Part shown: piece after piece, positions 17,056 through 25,918 of the stretch
Layout: each line of letters begins with the position of its first letter
Position numbering within the stretch: position 1 is the stretch's first letter
Source of the DNA: Prevotella sp. E13-17
GTDB taxonomy: Bacteria; Bacteroidota; Bacteroidia; Bacteroidales; Bacteroidaceae
DNA length: 64,000 bases
Assembly (NCBI RefSeq): GCF_022024035.1
Contig: NZ_CP091787.1
Location: 2,691,001 to 2,755,000 of the forward strand
Direction of reading: 5' to 3'
Translations under genes and position numbers: made by a program
Notes under the pieces: generated by a model
The model's database searches: none
What the model was told of the DNA's origin: nothing
What the model saw: only the letters and a program-made list of their open reading frames with translations

Positions 17056-18227
17056 TTGAACAAGTCTTTTAGGCCGTCCATATCGAAGGCCAAGGTGAAA
17101 CGAAGGGTTTGGTCAAGGGGATTTGACTGAGCGGTAGAGATGACATAGCCCACATCAAGAGAGAATACATTCATGCGGAAGCCGCCACCGACAGTGAAGT
17201 ACTTACGGTTGCCCTTGGACTCGGACTCATGGTGATAACCGGCACGCAGCGCAAACTGATCATGATAGACATACTCGGCACCAACACTCCACTGCACTTC
17301 TTCAAGCTCTTCCTTGAAACCGCCAGGGGCGTCACTGAAGCTCTGGAACATACCCTTGATAGCTCCTACGTCAGAATATTCCTTGCGCACACGGTCTTGA
17401 TAGGTGGAGTTGTCTTCATCCACCATCTGACGTGGCACGGTGGGGACCATCAGCTTGTTGGCATCAGCGGCAATGGAAAAACGATTGTACTCATCGAAGG
17501 GAATCATCAGAGAGGCTCCCAAACGCAGGTTGGCAGGAATAAACTGACTCTCGTCGTCGCCATAATAGGAAATCTTTGAACCGATGTTGCTGGCCACCAG
17601 ACCCAAACCCAGCTGACATTCACGGTTGCCCAGCATGAGGTAGTTGTTGTAGTACATAGCAATATCGGCAGCAAAGGCTGATGCCGGCTTAGAGTCATCG
17701 CTATAGTCATAACGCAAATCGCTGTATATCCAACGCAGTCCGACACCAAGTGAGAATGTTTCGCTCAACATCTGCGAGTAGGCCGCATCAAACGACATCT
17801 CGTATGGCTTCACGGTCATGGCGTTCTCTGTGTCGTAATCGGTATAGACTTCACCCAGAGAGAAATAGCGCAACGAACCTGACAAGGCGCCATATTCACC
17901 CACACGATAGTAACCAGCTACATAGGCCAGGTCGATATCGTTGACCAGCTGGCGCAACCAGGGGGTGTAGTTCAAAGCGATGCCCGAACGACTGATGCAA
18001 AAAGGATACTTAGCAAGGTTCCAATACTGAGAGTTAACATCGGGATCGGTAGCAGCACCGACATCACCCATACCAGCAGCACGGGCATCGGGAGCGATGG
18101 TCTGCGAGATAACTGCATGTTCAACGGGGTTGAACGTCGTGGTCTTATAGTCTTCTGCCTGCATGGGAGCAACAGACATCAGGGCGCAGAAGACTGTCAA
18201 CAGTGGTTTCATCATAATCTTGTTCAT
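17052..18227 (-). CDS. porV: Type IX secretion system outer-membrane protein PorV (LptO)
   Basis: A FadL-like outer-membrane barrel that carries type IX cargo from the translocon to the PorU sortase. 391 residues; signal peptide about 1-24 (ending MQAE). The mature N-terminus contains the family block TIAPDARAAGMGDVGAATDPD, then SQYWNLAKYPF. The rest alternates short beta-strands and ends in RFTLAFDMDGLKDLFK. It lies 30 bases after porU and overlaps ispF. Adjacency to porU is the known arrangement in Porphyromonas gingivalis and supports the assignment. Confidence 0.93.
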   Translation of the reverse strand: MNKIMMKPLLTVFCALMSVAPMQAEDYKTTTFNPVEHAVISQTIAPDARAAGMGDVGAATDPDVNSQYWNLAKYPFCISRSGIALNYTPWLRQLVNDIDLAYVAGYYRVGEYGALSGSLRYFSLGEVYTDYDTENAMTVKPYEMSFDAAYSQMLSETFSLGVGLRWIYSDLRYDYSDDSKPASAFAADIAMYYNNYLMLGNRECQLGLGLVASNIGSKISYYGDDESQFIPANLRLGASLMIPFDEYNRFSIAADANKLMVPTVPRQMVDEDNSTYQDRVRKEYSDVGAIKGMFQSFSDAPGGFKEELEEVQWSVGAEYVYHDQFALRAGYHHESESKGNRKYFTVGGGFRMNVFSLDVGYVISTAQSNPLDQTLRFTLAFDMDGLKDLFK

Positions 18228-18257
18228 TGCTTAAATAATAACGCAGGCAATGATGTA

Positions 18258-21200
18258 TTATTGTCTAAGTATAATCAATTTATTTGCTTGAGAGGCTTTA
18301 CGACTACCTTCAGTCCCGATAAGCACCCGATAGAGGTACACACCGGTCTGCAACTTGCTGCCGCCTTCAACCGTCAGGTTCCAGTTGACCGTATAGGTAT
18401 TGTCGGTAGATACGCCGTTCTCGCTGTGCGACCACAACAGGCGACCAGACATGTCGAAGACTTCGACAAGCACATCCATATTGCTGCCGGTGCGATCGTG
18501 ACTGACAATAAACGAGGTAGAGGTGGTGGCTGGGTTCTTGGTGCACATCACACTGAAGCACTGAGGTTCAAGACCTTTGACAACATTAAACTTCAGTTCG
18601 GACGTAGAAGCATTGTTGAGCACATCCCATGCACGGAAGAGCAGCGTGTGAGGACCTTCGCTGAGCGCGGGTATGCTGTAACCAACGGTGCCACTGGTGT
18701 ATTCTCCAAAAGCATAATGGAAATAGTCGTTCAACCGATAGGTCTTCATGGGCTCATTGTCTATGATCAACTCCAGATCATGGCCCAAGCCACTGCCTGA
18801 TGCGTTGATGCCATCCTTGTCCGTTATCTCGGCAAAGAAGTAAGGTGTGGTATTAACGGCATCGCCATTAGTAAACGAGCTGTTGTTCAGATAGCAATAG
18901 ATGGACGGTCCTATACCATCGTTTGCCAGATTCGCATTGCCTGTCATCATAAACGAGTCGTTGCGACCATGCACTTCTTGACCATTGTCACTATACGCAT
19001 AGAGGTTGATGAGTCCTTTATCTTCGCCATAGCTGATGTCGCTCGGCATTGCGAAAGAGATGGTGAAACGTCCGCTACGGACACTATCTGAACCAACATA
19101 CAGGACGTTGGGACGATCTTGAAACACAAATGCAGAGTAGGTGTCGCTTTCACTGTTTTGACGACAGATGATTGATTCCTCAACATCTCTGACCATCATA
19201 CTGACGACACCATTGAACTGTGTATCAATGATTTTGGAATTGGCCGTAGCGTTATTGGATGATTCTGGATTCACCACATGGCCTCTGACAACCACCCTTT
19301 CTCCTGCTTTTAATGTTACGACACCATCGGCAACAGCCTTATCATTGATGCTGTCCACCACAATCTCGCCAGTTGGAGTTGCCAGGCTCAACGCTGGATC
19401 GCCCAACAACGTATAATGTAGTTTATTATATGGATATGCAGTATTCCATACTTCATTCTTGGTCAGACGCACCGCATCACCAAGGGTATTCCTTTGTCCA
19501 TTGGTTGACGCAAGCGCATTATTCAAGAAAGCCCTGTTCACCTCTCTGTTGGCATTAGACCACACCGTACGTGTGGTGCCGAAAAAGGCAATAGCACCAC
19601 CTTTCGGGTTCAGCATCGCTGTTTCTCCGATATTCTCTTCTTGCGAATCGAAGGGCATAATATCGCACGAGGCGGTAATCCAAAGCGGAAGGCGCAAGGA
19701 TGTCTGCTGCTCGAAGTCAGCACGCTGTAACACCATTTCGTGAGAGAGACAGTAGGCTGCACCATGTCCACAATAGTCCATAACCAAGGCGCCATCCTTC
19801 ATCTGTTGCTTGACAACACTTTCTACTTCTGGATAGCTGTAGCCAGTAGAAGAAGCCACACGTGGATAAGCGTCCCAATAGATGCGCTTTATCTGGTAGT
19901 TGGGATAAGACTTCTCGACAGCAGTGGCAGCCGACTCTGCAGCTCGCATGTGGTCATTGTCATTGCCATCGTCACCCAGAAAACAAAGGGTATTCTGCCA
20001 TGAACCAGCCATCTCGTTGTTACGGTAGCTCACAATCTTATCAACCATCACCTTCGCATCTTCCTCTGTGCGCGCCGTCAGACGGCCGACACCCACATCG
20101 ACCATATCGCTCACGGTGAGCCTTGCTCCCTCACCGTCATCGAGCAGACAGAAATAGTCATCCGAAACATAGCTATCTGTCTCACTAAAGGAGTTTTCAC
20201 CCTCGTGACACAACAGGAAATCGTCGGCAGAATAGCTTCGCCAACCTAAGCTAAGCATACGGTTATCCCACGCACCATCACCAAAAAGCAACAGATAGCG
20301 GGGTGCATCTGCCTCAGTTTCGGCACGGTCGTACAGCATCTTCAGATAGCGACGATAGGCATTGCCATCGGGTGTTCCGCTTGAGAACTCATTATACAGT
20401 TCATCGGCAGGAACTATTGTTACTCGCATGTCATCTTTTGATTCATGCAACTCTTTCAGACGCAATGCCTGCGACAGGACTTTCTGGCTGGTTGGAATAA
20501 TGATAACCATGTCGGCAGGTTGATCGGCATGGTGGTCCTGATTCGTAATCCGATAAACGAAACTGGGGGCCTTAAAAGACGTATGGGTCAAACTGGGCAT
20601 TGCCACAGGGGTGGGATGTGTCAGGCATAGATAATCCAGACGTACCGCAGCACCATACTTAAGTCTCAGCGTCAAGTTATTAGTCTCCTTCAAAATGCCA
20701 TCAAGCGCAAAGATCTTGGTTAGTTCCATGGCCTTAGTATAGGATGGAAGTTCTGAGGTATTAGTTATCACACCAACCGAAGCCCCATTTAACAGCACTT
20801 CTACTTCGAAGACATTATCGCTGGTCAGCTTTACAGTCAGTTGTGCGCTTGTGGTGTGTGATGGCAACTCATAACTGACGCCCGAAGTCGTCAAGAGTGT
20901 ACTTTCAGACAGATTGCGGCCACTATGATACCATGCAAAGTTATCTATTTCATGAAGCGTGTGAAAATCATTTGTGGTGGGATAGAAACTATCAGCGAAG
21001 GTAAGGCTATCTACGGTGATCGGTGCGTCATCTGTCTGTGTCAGGAAATAGCAGCCGTAGTCAACATAGAAGTTGCGAGTGCGCTCTGTGGCAGTGGCAC
21101 TTCTCCACCCCACTGGCCCAATGGCATGAAACAACCGCTTGCCATTCACGATGCATTGTGGCACTTCCTTCAAATCATCAGTTGACATCAGATAATCGCC

Positions 21201-21806
21201 AGTCAAAACGTCGGGCTGAAGAGCGCCTCCATAGCCATAGACCTTTACCTTATTAATATCACTAAAGCCTGCCTGACGAACCAGTGCGTCAGTTATCTGA
21301 TAGATGCCCGTCTCGGGAACACTGATTTTTGCCCATTGTCCCGATGCCAAGACTGAATGGTCTGCATAGCGTTTTTCCGTAGCGCTGCGCATCATGGCAT
21401 GACGCTTGTTGACAGGAGTGGCCTGCAACTTCAACTTAAAGCTGACAAGCTTCTGATACTTACCATCTCGATAGACCAGCGGTACAAAGCCCACATGCAG
21501 CGATGCTTGTTTACGAGAGACGCCAATATACTGTTCTATGATGGGCAGTTCTGGCAGAGGGGATGATGAAATCTTGTGATAGCGTTCGATATCAGCTTCA
21601 GACATATCGATAAATTCTGGATAAGCTATCGTGACGCTATAAGCTGAGTCTGCATAATGAGCATCTAAATCATAGACGCGTGAAAAAAAAGGAAGAACCG
21701 AATCAATCTTGACCTCAGCTGCCGTTAAGTTATAAAAGTCTTGCGCAGAGGTGGTTACCATCCCTGCCAGCACGCAGCAAATCATGATGACGATTCGTTT
21801 CTTCAT
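18258..21806 (-). CDS. porU: Type IX secretion system sortase PorU (C25 family)
   Basis: A gingipain-type cysteine protease on the outer membrane that removes C-terminal sorting domains and attaches cargo to the surface. 1182 residues; signal peptide ends near residue 21 (TTSAQ). The C25 domain occupies about 430-800, with YLLLFGDGAWDNR near 504-516, catalytic His H681 in DYCGHGAAYC and catalytic Cys C714 in WITASCDIMPFD. The C-terminus has a sorting-type Ig domain (VLVEVFDMSGRLLWS..TGVYLYRVLI), as PorU proteins keep. It follows a FAH-family gene by 6 bases and precedes porV. The CotH-like protein just downstream is a likely substrate. Confidence 0.94.
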   Translation of the reverse strand: MKKRIVIMICCVLAGMVTTSAQDFYNLTAAEVKIDSVLPFFSRVYDLDAHYADSAYSVTIAYPEFIDMSEADIERYHKISSSPLPELPIIEQYIGVSRKQASLHVGFVPLVYRDGKYQKLVSFKLKLQATPVNKRHAMMRSATEKRYADHSVLASGQWAKISVPETGIYQITDALVRQAGFSDINKVKVYGYGGALQPDVLTGDYLMSTDDLKEVPQCIVNGKRLFHAIGPVGWRSATATERTRNFYVDYGCYFLTQTDDAPITVDSLTFADSFYPTTNDFHTLHEIDNFAWYHSGRNLSESTLLTTSGVSYELPSHTTSAQLTVKLTSDNVFEVEVLLNGASVGVITNTSELPSYTKAMELTKIFALDGILKETNNLTLRLKYGAAVRLDYLCLTHPTPVAMPSLTHTSFKAPSFVYRITNQDHHADQPADMVIIIPTSQKVLSQALRLKELHESKDDMRVTIVPADELYNEFSSGTPDGNAYRRYLKMLYDRAETEADAPRYLLLFGDGAWDNRMLSLGWRSYSADDFLLCHEGENSFSETDSYVSDDYFCLLDDGEGARLTVSDMVDVGVGRLTARTEEDAKVMVDKIVSYRNNEMAGSWQNTLCFLGDDGNDNDHMRAAESAATAVEKSYPNYQIKRIYWDAYPRVASSTGYSYPEVESVVKQQMKDGALVMDYCGHGAAYCLSHEMVLQRADFEQQTSLRLPLWITASCDIMPFDSQEENIGETAMLNPKGGAIAFFGTTRTVWSNANREVNRAFLNNALASTNGQRNTLGDAVRLTKNEVWNTAYPYNKLHYTLLGDPALSLATPTGEIVVDSINDKAVADGVVTLKAGERVVVRGHVVNPESSNNATANSKIIDTQFNGVVSMMVRDVEESIICRQNSESDTYSAFVFQDRPNVLYVGSDSVRSGRFTISFAMPSDISYGEDKGLINLYAYSDNGQEVHGRNDSFMMTGNANLANDGIGPSIYCYLNNSSFTNGDAVNTTPYFFAEITDKDGINASGSGLGHDLELIIDNEPMKTYRLNDYFHYAFGEYTSGTVGYSIPALSEGPHTLLFRAWDVLNNASTSELKFNVVKGLEPQCFSVMCTKNPATTSTSFIVSHDRTGSNMDVLVEVFDMSGRLLWSHSENGVSTDNTYTVNWNLTVEGGSKLQTGVYLYRVLIGTEGSRKASQANKLIILRQ

Positions 21807-21812
21807 TATGTC

Positions 21813-22430
21813 TTATTTACATGTAAAGTCTAACACTTTTCGGTCTTCCAGGAATCCCTCCAGGTGGTCGTCAATCTTCACAGGTCCTACACCTACGGGG
21901 GTACCGGTATAAAGCAAGTCGCCGGTTTTCAGCGTAAAGAACTGTGAGAGATACGCAATCAGTTCGTCTATCTTATAGAGCATCTCACAGGTGTTTCCTA
22001 CTTGCACAGTCTGTCCGTTGATGTCAAGATGGAAATCCAAAGCCTGAACATCGCGAAATTTCTCCTTTTCAACCCACTCGCCAATGGCAGCACTACCATC
22101 AAAACCTTTACAGATAGTCCACGGATTACCCAACTTGCGAGCTTCTTCCTGCATATCACGAGCGGTAAAATCAATACCTACCGTCACCGCATCATAATAG
22201 CGATGGGCAAAACGCGCAGGAATCCCTTTTCCTAAGCGGCAGATGCGCACCACCACCTCAGCCTCGTAATCTACTCGTTGGCACCAGTCTGGAATAAAGA
22301 AGGGTTTTCTGTCCTTCAACAAAGCAGAATCGGCCTTTGTAAAAATCACAGGATGCTCTGGTTTATATAACGCTCCATCCAACTCTTTATTGTGCTGGAT
22401 GTAGTTCATTCCTACTCCAAAAATCTTCAT
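21813..22430 (-). CDS. Fumarylacetoacetate hydrolase-family protein
   Basis: A 205-residue cytosolic metal-dependent enzyme of the FAHD1/YcgM type; known members hydrolyse acylpyruvates or decarboxylate oxaloacetate. The start MKIFGVGMNY matches the short members, which lack the N-terminal domain of eukaryotic FAH. Metal ligands fit E56 and E58 in YEAEVVV and D87 in VGIDFTARD. The ending GDLLYTGTPVGVGPVK is typical. It is the first gene before porU with a 6-base gap and probably shares its transcript. The physiological substrate cannot be told from sequence. Confidence 0.9.
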   Translation of the reverse strand: MKIFGVGMNYIQHNKELDGALYKPEHPVIFTKADSALLKDRKPFFIPDWCQRVDYEAEVVVRICRLGKGIPARFAHRYYDAVTVGIDFTARDMQEEARKLGNPWTICKGFDGSAAIGEWVEKEKFRDVQALDFHLDINGQTVQVGNTCEMLYKIDELIAYLSQFFTLKTGDLLYTGTPVGVGPVKIDDHLEGFLEDRKVLDFTCK

Positions 22431-22461
22431 AACACCACAAACTACGCTTTAGGTAAAAAGA

Positions 22462-22488
22462 AAGGCGGATGCACGATACATCCGCCTT
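22462..22488 (-). terminator. Terminator of the rplM-rpsI-rpsB-tsf operon
   Basis: A 10-bp perfect stem (AAGGCGGATG / CATCCGCCTT) with a 7-nt loop, followed on the minus strand by TTCTTTTT, lies 24 bp past the tsf stop codon. Confidence 0.9.
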
Positions 22489-22512
22489 ATCCATTATTTA
22501 TTTGCCGTTGAT

Positions 22513-23511
22513 TTACTCAGCAACGAGTGTGAAGCGACGGAAAGCAACAATCTCGAGTTCCTTATCCTGAGTCTTCAGCCACTGTGCAACAGTAGCCTTG
22601 TCGCCGTCACCGAACTGGAACTCCTGGTCAACCAGGCAGTTCTCCTTCAGGAACTTCTGAACACGACCCTTAGCGATGTTCTCGATCATGTTAGGATTCA
22701 GCGAAGCAGCCTTCTCAGCAGCAGCCTTCTCCTTCAACTCGCGAGCTTCCTTAGCCTGCTCCTCGGTGAGCCAACCCTTGTTGATGTTGCTTGCGATATG
22801 ATCCTCGCTGTCAACGAGATTGGGGTTGATACCTGCTTTCTTCAGAACAACCTCTACATACTTCTCAACCTGCTCCAGCTTAGTCTTCTCAACAGCAGTG
22901 TTATACTCCTCGTCAAGTATCTTCTGGTCAACCTGATCAGCATTCAGAGCAACGGGCTTCATAGCTGCAACCTGCATTGCAACCTTGTGGCCAGCCTCTG
23001 CATTCTCCTTGTTGGTCTGAACCATGGTGCACAGTGTGTGCTTACCCATGTGATCGTAAACCTCAATATTGTCACCCTCAAGAGTCAGGTAGCCATCAAG
23101 CTCCATCTTCTCACCAGTGATACCAGAACGCTGTGTAACAGCATCCTGAACCTTCTGACCATCAGCCAAGGTCAGCTCTTTCACCTCGTCCAGAGTCTTA
23201 GCCTGAGCTGCGATAGCAGCATCGAGGACAGCCTGTGTCAAAGCGATGAAGTCAGCACCATTAGCAACGAAGTCAGTCTCACACTTCAGGGCGATAATAG
23301 CAGCGAAGTTACCTACCTTCTTAACGAGCACGCAACCATTAGAGGTCTCACGGTCTGAACGCTTTGCAGCGATAGCCAGGCCACGCTCACGAAGCAGTTC
23401 CTTAGCGCGATCGAAATCACCTTCTGCCTCGGTCAGAGCCTTTTTAACATCAGCCAGACCAGCACCAGTCATAGCGCGAAGCTTCTTGATATCGTCAATT
23501 GAAATTGCCAT
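22513..23511 (-). CDS. tsf: Translation elongation factor Ts
   Basis: Exchanges GDP for GTP on EF-Tu in the cytosol. 332 residues. The N-terminal UBA-like segment (KLRAMTGAGLADVKKALTEA) and the core motif KCETDFVANG, which contacts EF-Tu, are intact. Bacteroidetes-type length with two core subdomains and the C-terminal module ending FRRFTLVAE. It follows rpsB by 39 bases, the usual rpsB-tsf pairing, and ends at a strong terminator. Confidence 0.97.
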   Translation of the reverse strand: MAISIDDIKKLRAMTGAGLADVKKALTEAEGDFDRAKELLRERGLAIAAKRSDRETSNGCVLVKKVGNFAAIIALKCETDFVANGADFIALTQAVLDAAIAAQAKTLDEVKELTLADGQKVQDAVTQRSGITGEKMELDGYLTLEGDNIEVYDHMGKHTLCTMVQTNKENAEAGHKVAMQVAAMKPVALNADQVDQKILDEEYNTAVEKTKLEQVEKYVEVVLKKAGINPNLVDSEDHIASNINKGWLTEEQAKEARELKEKAAAEKAASLNPNMIENIAKGRVQKFLKENCLVDQEFQFGDGDKATVAQWLKTQDKELEIVAFRRFTLVAE

Positions 23512-23550
23512 AATCTAAATCTTCAATTTTTTATTCTTCAATTCTAAAAA

Positions 23551-24378
23551 TTACTCAGCAGCGGGAGCCTCTTCTGCGGCAGGAGCCTCAGCAGCCTCAT
23601 CCTTACGAGCACGACGTGTGCGCTTAGGCTTAGCCTCCTCAGCAGCAGCCTCTGCCTGAGCATCAGCAGCTTTCTCGTCGGCCTTCTCAACCTTACGCTC
23701 CTCGACACCCTCAGCGATGGCAGCGCAGCAAGCGTTGAGGATAACCTCTACACTATCCTTTGCATCATCGTTAGCAGGGATCACGAAGTCGATGTTCTTA
23801 GGATCGCTGTTGGTATCAACGATACCGAATACGGGGATACCCAGACGGTTAGCCTCGGCAACAGCAATGTGCTCCTTCATAACGTCAACAACGAACAGGG
23901 CGCTTGGCAGACGAGTCAGGTCAGCGATAGAACCGAGGTTCTTCTCCAGCTTAGCGCGCTGACGAGTAATCTGCAGCAGCTCGCGCTTAGACAGGTTACC
24001 ATAGGTACCGTCCTGCATGAGCTTATCAATATTAGCCATCTTCTTCACAGCCTTGCGGATGGTGGGGAAGTTGGTCAGCATACCACCGGGCCAACGCTCA
24101 ATAACATAAGGCATGTTAACGCTTGCTGCCTTCTCGGCGATAACTTCTTTAGTCTGTTTTTTAGTACCTACGAAGAGGATTTTCTTACCACTGCGAGCAA
24201 TGTTCTTCAGAGCTTCTGCTGCCTCATCAACCTTAACAACAGTCTTGTGGAGGTCAATGATGTGAATACCATTACGCTCAGTGTAGATGTAGGGAGCCAT
24301 GGCGGGGTTCCACTTACGCTTCAGGTGACCGAAGTGACAGCCAGCCTGCAACAGCATATCAAAATTTGTTCTTGCCAT
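23551..24378 (-). CDS. rpsB: 30S ribosomal protein S2
   Basis: A small-subunit protein needed to bring S1 to the 30S particle. 275 residues. The start MARTNFDMLLQAGCHFGH and the motifs KRKWNPAMAPYIYTERNGIH, FVGTKKQ and WPGGMLTNF are canonical. After about residue 235 there is a low-complexity Ala/Glu/Lys-rich tail with a basic patch KPKRTRRARK, longer than in E. coli but usual in Bacteroidetes. The 235-bp gap upstream holds a structured leader, which suggests separate control of rpsB-tsf. Confidence 0.97.
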   Translation of the reverse strand: MARTNFDMLLQAGCHFGHLKRKWNPAMAPYIYTERNGIHIIDLHKTVVKVDEAAEALKNIARSGKKILFVGTKKQTKEVIAEKAASVNMPYVIERWPGGMLTNFPTIRKAVKKMANIDKLMQDGTYGNLSKRELLQITRQRAKLEKNLGSIADLTRLPSALFVVDVMKEHIAVAEANRLGIPVFGIVDTNSDPKNIDFVIPANDDAKDSVEVILNACCAAIAEGVEERKVEKADEKAADAQAEAAAEEAKPKRTRRARKDEAAEAPAAEEAPAAE

Positions 24379-24434
24379 TTTTTCTTAAATGCTTTAATTG
24401 TTTGTTTACTTTCTTTTTAATCTTGTTAGATCAA

Positions 24435-24496
24435 TCCGAGAGTAATTGAGAACTGTGGTGAGAACAGAGCGAGGCATCGCCTCATTCATTCTCGGA
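24435..24496 (-). promoter_or_regulatory. Structured rpsB leader (candidate S2 autoregulatory element)
   Basis: In the rpsI-rpsB gap the minus-strand RNA can close a 7-bp helix between 24490-24496 and 24435-24441 (TCCGAGA/TCTCGGA). It encloses a 5-bp hairpin at 24471-24483 (GAGGC, GAT, GCCTC). The element lies 57 bases before the rpsB ATG. Ribosomal operons often carry such leaders bound by their own product. Binding by S2 is inference. Confidence 0.5.
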
Positions 24497-24613
24497 GCAG
24501 ACCAAGTCCCCCGGATTTAGATACTAAACTGTTCAGTTTCTTGTCGTGAGCCTCATGCCGCATTCATGATCATAAAACCATTCAACACACGCATTGAGAC
24601 GCTCTGTCCAAGA

Positions 24614-25000
24614 TTAACGCTTACTGAACTGGAAGCGACGACGTGCCTTGGGACGACCTGGCTTCTTACGCTCAACCTCACGGCTATCACGTGTCAGGAA
24701 GCCCTGACTGCGCAGTGTCTTCTTGTCCTCAGCATTCACCTTAACGAGTGCGCGAGCAATAGCAAGACGCAGAGCCTGGCTCTGGCCAGTGAAACCACCA
24801 CCGTCGAGGTTTGCCTTAATGTCATACTTCTCAGCAACTTCCAGCAGATTCAGGGGCTGCTTAACAACGTACTGCAGAATAGCTGAGGGGAAATATTCGG
24901 TTAAATCCTTCTTATTGATCGTGATCTTGCCAGTACCCTCTGACAGATAAACGCGAGCTACCGAGCTCTTGCGACGACCTATAGCGTTAATTACTTCCAT
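24614..25000 (-). CDS. rpsI: 30S ribosomal protein S9
   Basis: A small-subunit protein whose C-terminal tail reaches the P-site tRNA. 128 residues, normal length. Landmarks: GRRKSSVARVYL near the start, GGGFTGQSQALRLAIARAL in the middle, and the basic end ERKKPGRPKARRRFQFSKR with the conserved final Lys-Arg. It lies 9 bases downstream of rplM, as in most bacteria. Confidence 0.97.
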   Translation of the reverse strand: MEVINAIGRRKSSVARVYLSEGTGKITINKKDLTEYFPSAILQYVVKQPLNLLEVAEKYDIKANLDGGGFTGQSQALRLAIARALVKVNAEDKKTLRSQGFLTRDSREVERKKPGRPKARRRFQFSKR

Positions 25001-25009
25001 CTCCTTTAA

Positions 25010-25471
25010 TTATTTATACTGGTTAATATCAATAGCCTTTGGCTGCTGTGCCTCGTGCTTATGCTCTGTTCCCTCGTACACATAGAGGTTGTTCAGCAGA
25101 CTGCGACCGAGGGGACCCTTGGGCAGCATACCCTTTACTGCATGGCGGATAATGCAATCAACACCATTGGGGCGCTTGCGCAGCTCAGCAGGTGTATTGA
25201 AACGCTGACCACCAGGATAGCCAGTATAACGAGTGTAAACCTTGTCGGTTTCTTTGTTGCCGGTGAAACGTACCTTGGCAGCATTGATAATAATAACGTT
25301 GTCGCCACAATCTACGTGTGGGGTGAAGCTGGGCTTATACTTGCCACGAATCAGCTTTGCGACCTTAGAAGCGAGACGTCCCACTACTTGATCAGTAGCG
25401 TCGATAACTACCCACTCCTTCTTGGCAGTCTCTTTATTAACAGAGACGGTCTTGTAACTTAAAGTGTTCAT
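25010..25471 (-). CDS. rplM: 50S ribosomal protein L13
   Basis: An early-assembly large-subunit protein. 153 residues. Conserved blocks: VNKETAKKEWVVIDATDQVV, VGRLASKVAKLIRGK, HVDCGDNVIIINA, and the segment GMLPKGPLGRSLLNNLYVYEG. It is first in the rplM-rpsI-rpsB-tsf order, preceded by a promoter and a leader of about 140 bases. Confidence 0.97.
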   Translation of the reverse strand: MNTLSYKTVSVNKETAKKEWVVIDATDQVVGRLASKVAKLIRGKYKPSFTPHVDCGDNVIIINAAKVRFTGNKETDKVYTRYTGYPGGQRFNTPAELRKRPNGVDCIIRHAVKGMLPKGPLGRSLLNNLYVYEGTEHKHEAQQPKAIDINQYK

Positions 25472-25613
25472 TCTTAAATAAATTTACTAAAAAACAGTTT
25501 TTTACTTTATAAAGTGATCTGTGAACGCCGATTCTCAAACCGTGCCATCCGGCCAAAGACAGTCACTATTTACACGACGCCCGTGGGGATTCTAAGACTC
25601 TCCCCCAATAATC
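25472..25613 (-). promoter_or_regulatory. Structured rplM leader
   Basis: Between the promoter and the rplM ATG, about 140 bases of leader fold into an enclosed structure. CCGATT near the 5' end (about 25610-25615) can pair with AATCGG near 25528-25533. Inside, TGGGG pairs with CCCCA around a 14-base loop, and CCG pairs with CGG around GATGGCA. The 3' part is A/T-rich, as is usual before Bacteroidetes start codons. A role in autoregulation by L13 is plausible but not shown. Confidence 0.45.
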
Positions 25614-25619
25614 GGACTG

Positions 25620-25627
25620 CAAAGGTA
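25620..25627 (-). promoter_or_regulatory. -7 element of the rplM operon
   Basis: TACCTTTGCAG on the minus strand, a perfect -7 element, about 150 bp before the rplM ATG. Confidence 0.8.
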
Positions 25628-25851
25628 CTTACTTTAATTGGAATAAAGAACCTCAGCACAGCTTCTTAACTATAAAATTATATTTATTTAACACAAATAA
25701 GTGTCTTTAACTATGAGCCAGTTCCCTTAAAGCACAAACAGATCGCAAGTGAGGCAGGCGTATATCTGCATTTGTCAGCACGCGACAGACCATAAACAGA
25801 CCACCCACATAAGGGGCAAGCATTTCTTTGCGACCGACAAAAAGAAACCTC

Positions 25852-25887
25852 TATATTTGCGTGTTTGACAAAAATATAGTACCTTTG
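25852..25887 (+). promoter_or_regulatory. Two tandem -7 elements before argS
   Basis: TATATTTG at 25852-25859 and TACCTTTG at 25880-25887, each followed by GC or CA, lie 60 and 32 bp before the argS ATG. The second is the stronger match. The rest of the 25628-25851 gap shows no gene or clear structure. Confidence 0.65.
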
Positions 25888-25918
25888 CACACCATATTAT
25901 TATATATAGACAGGAAGT

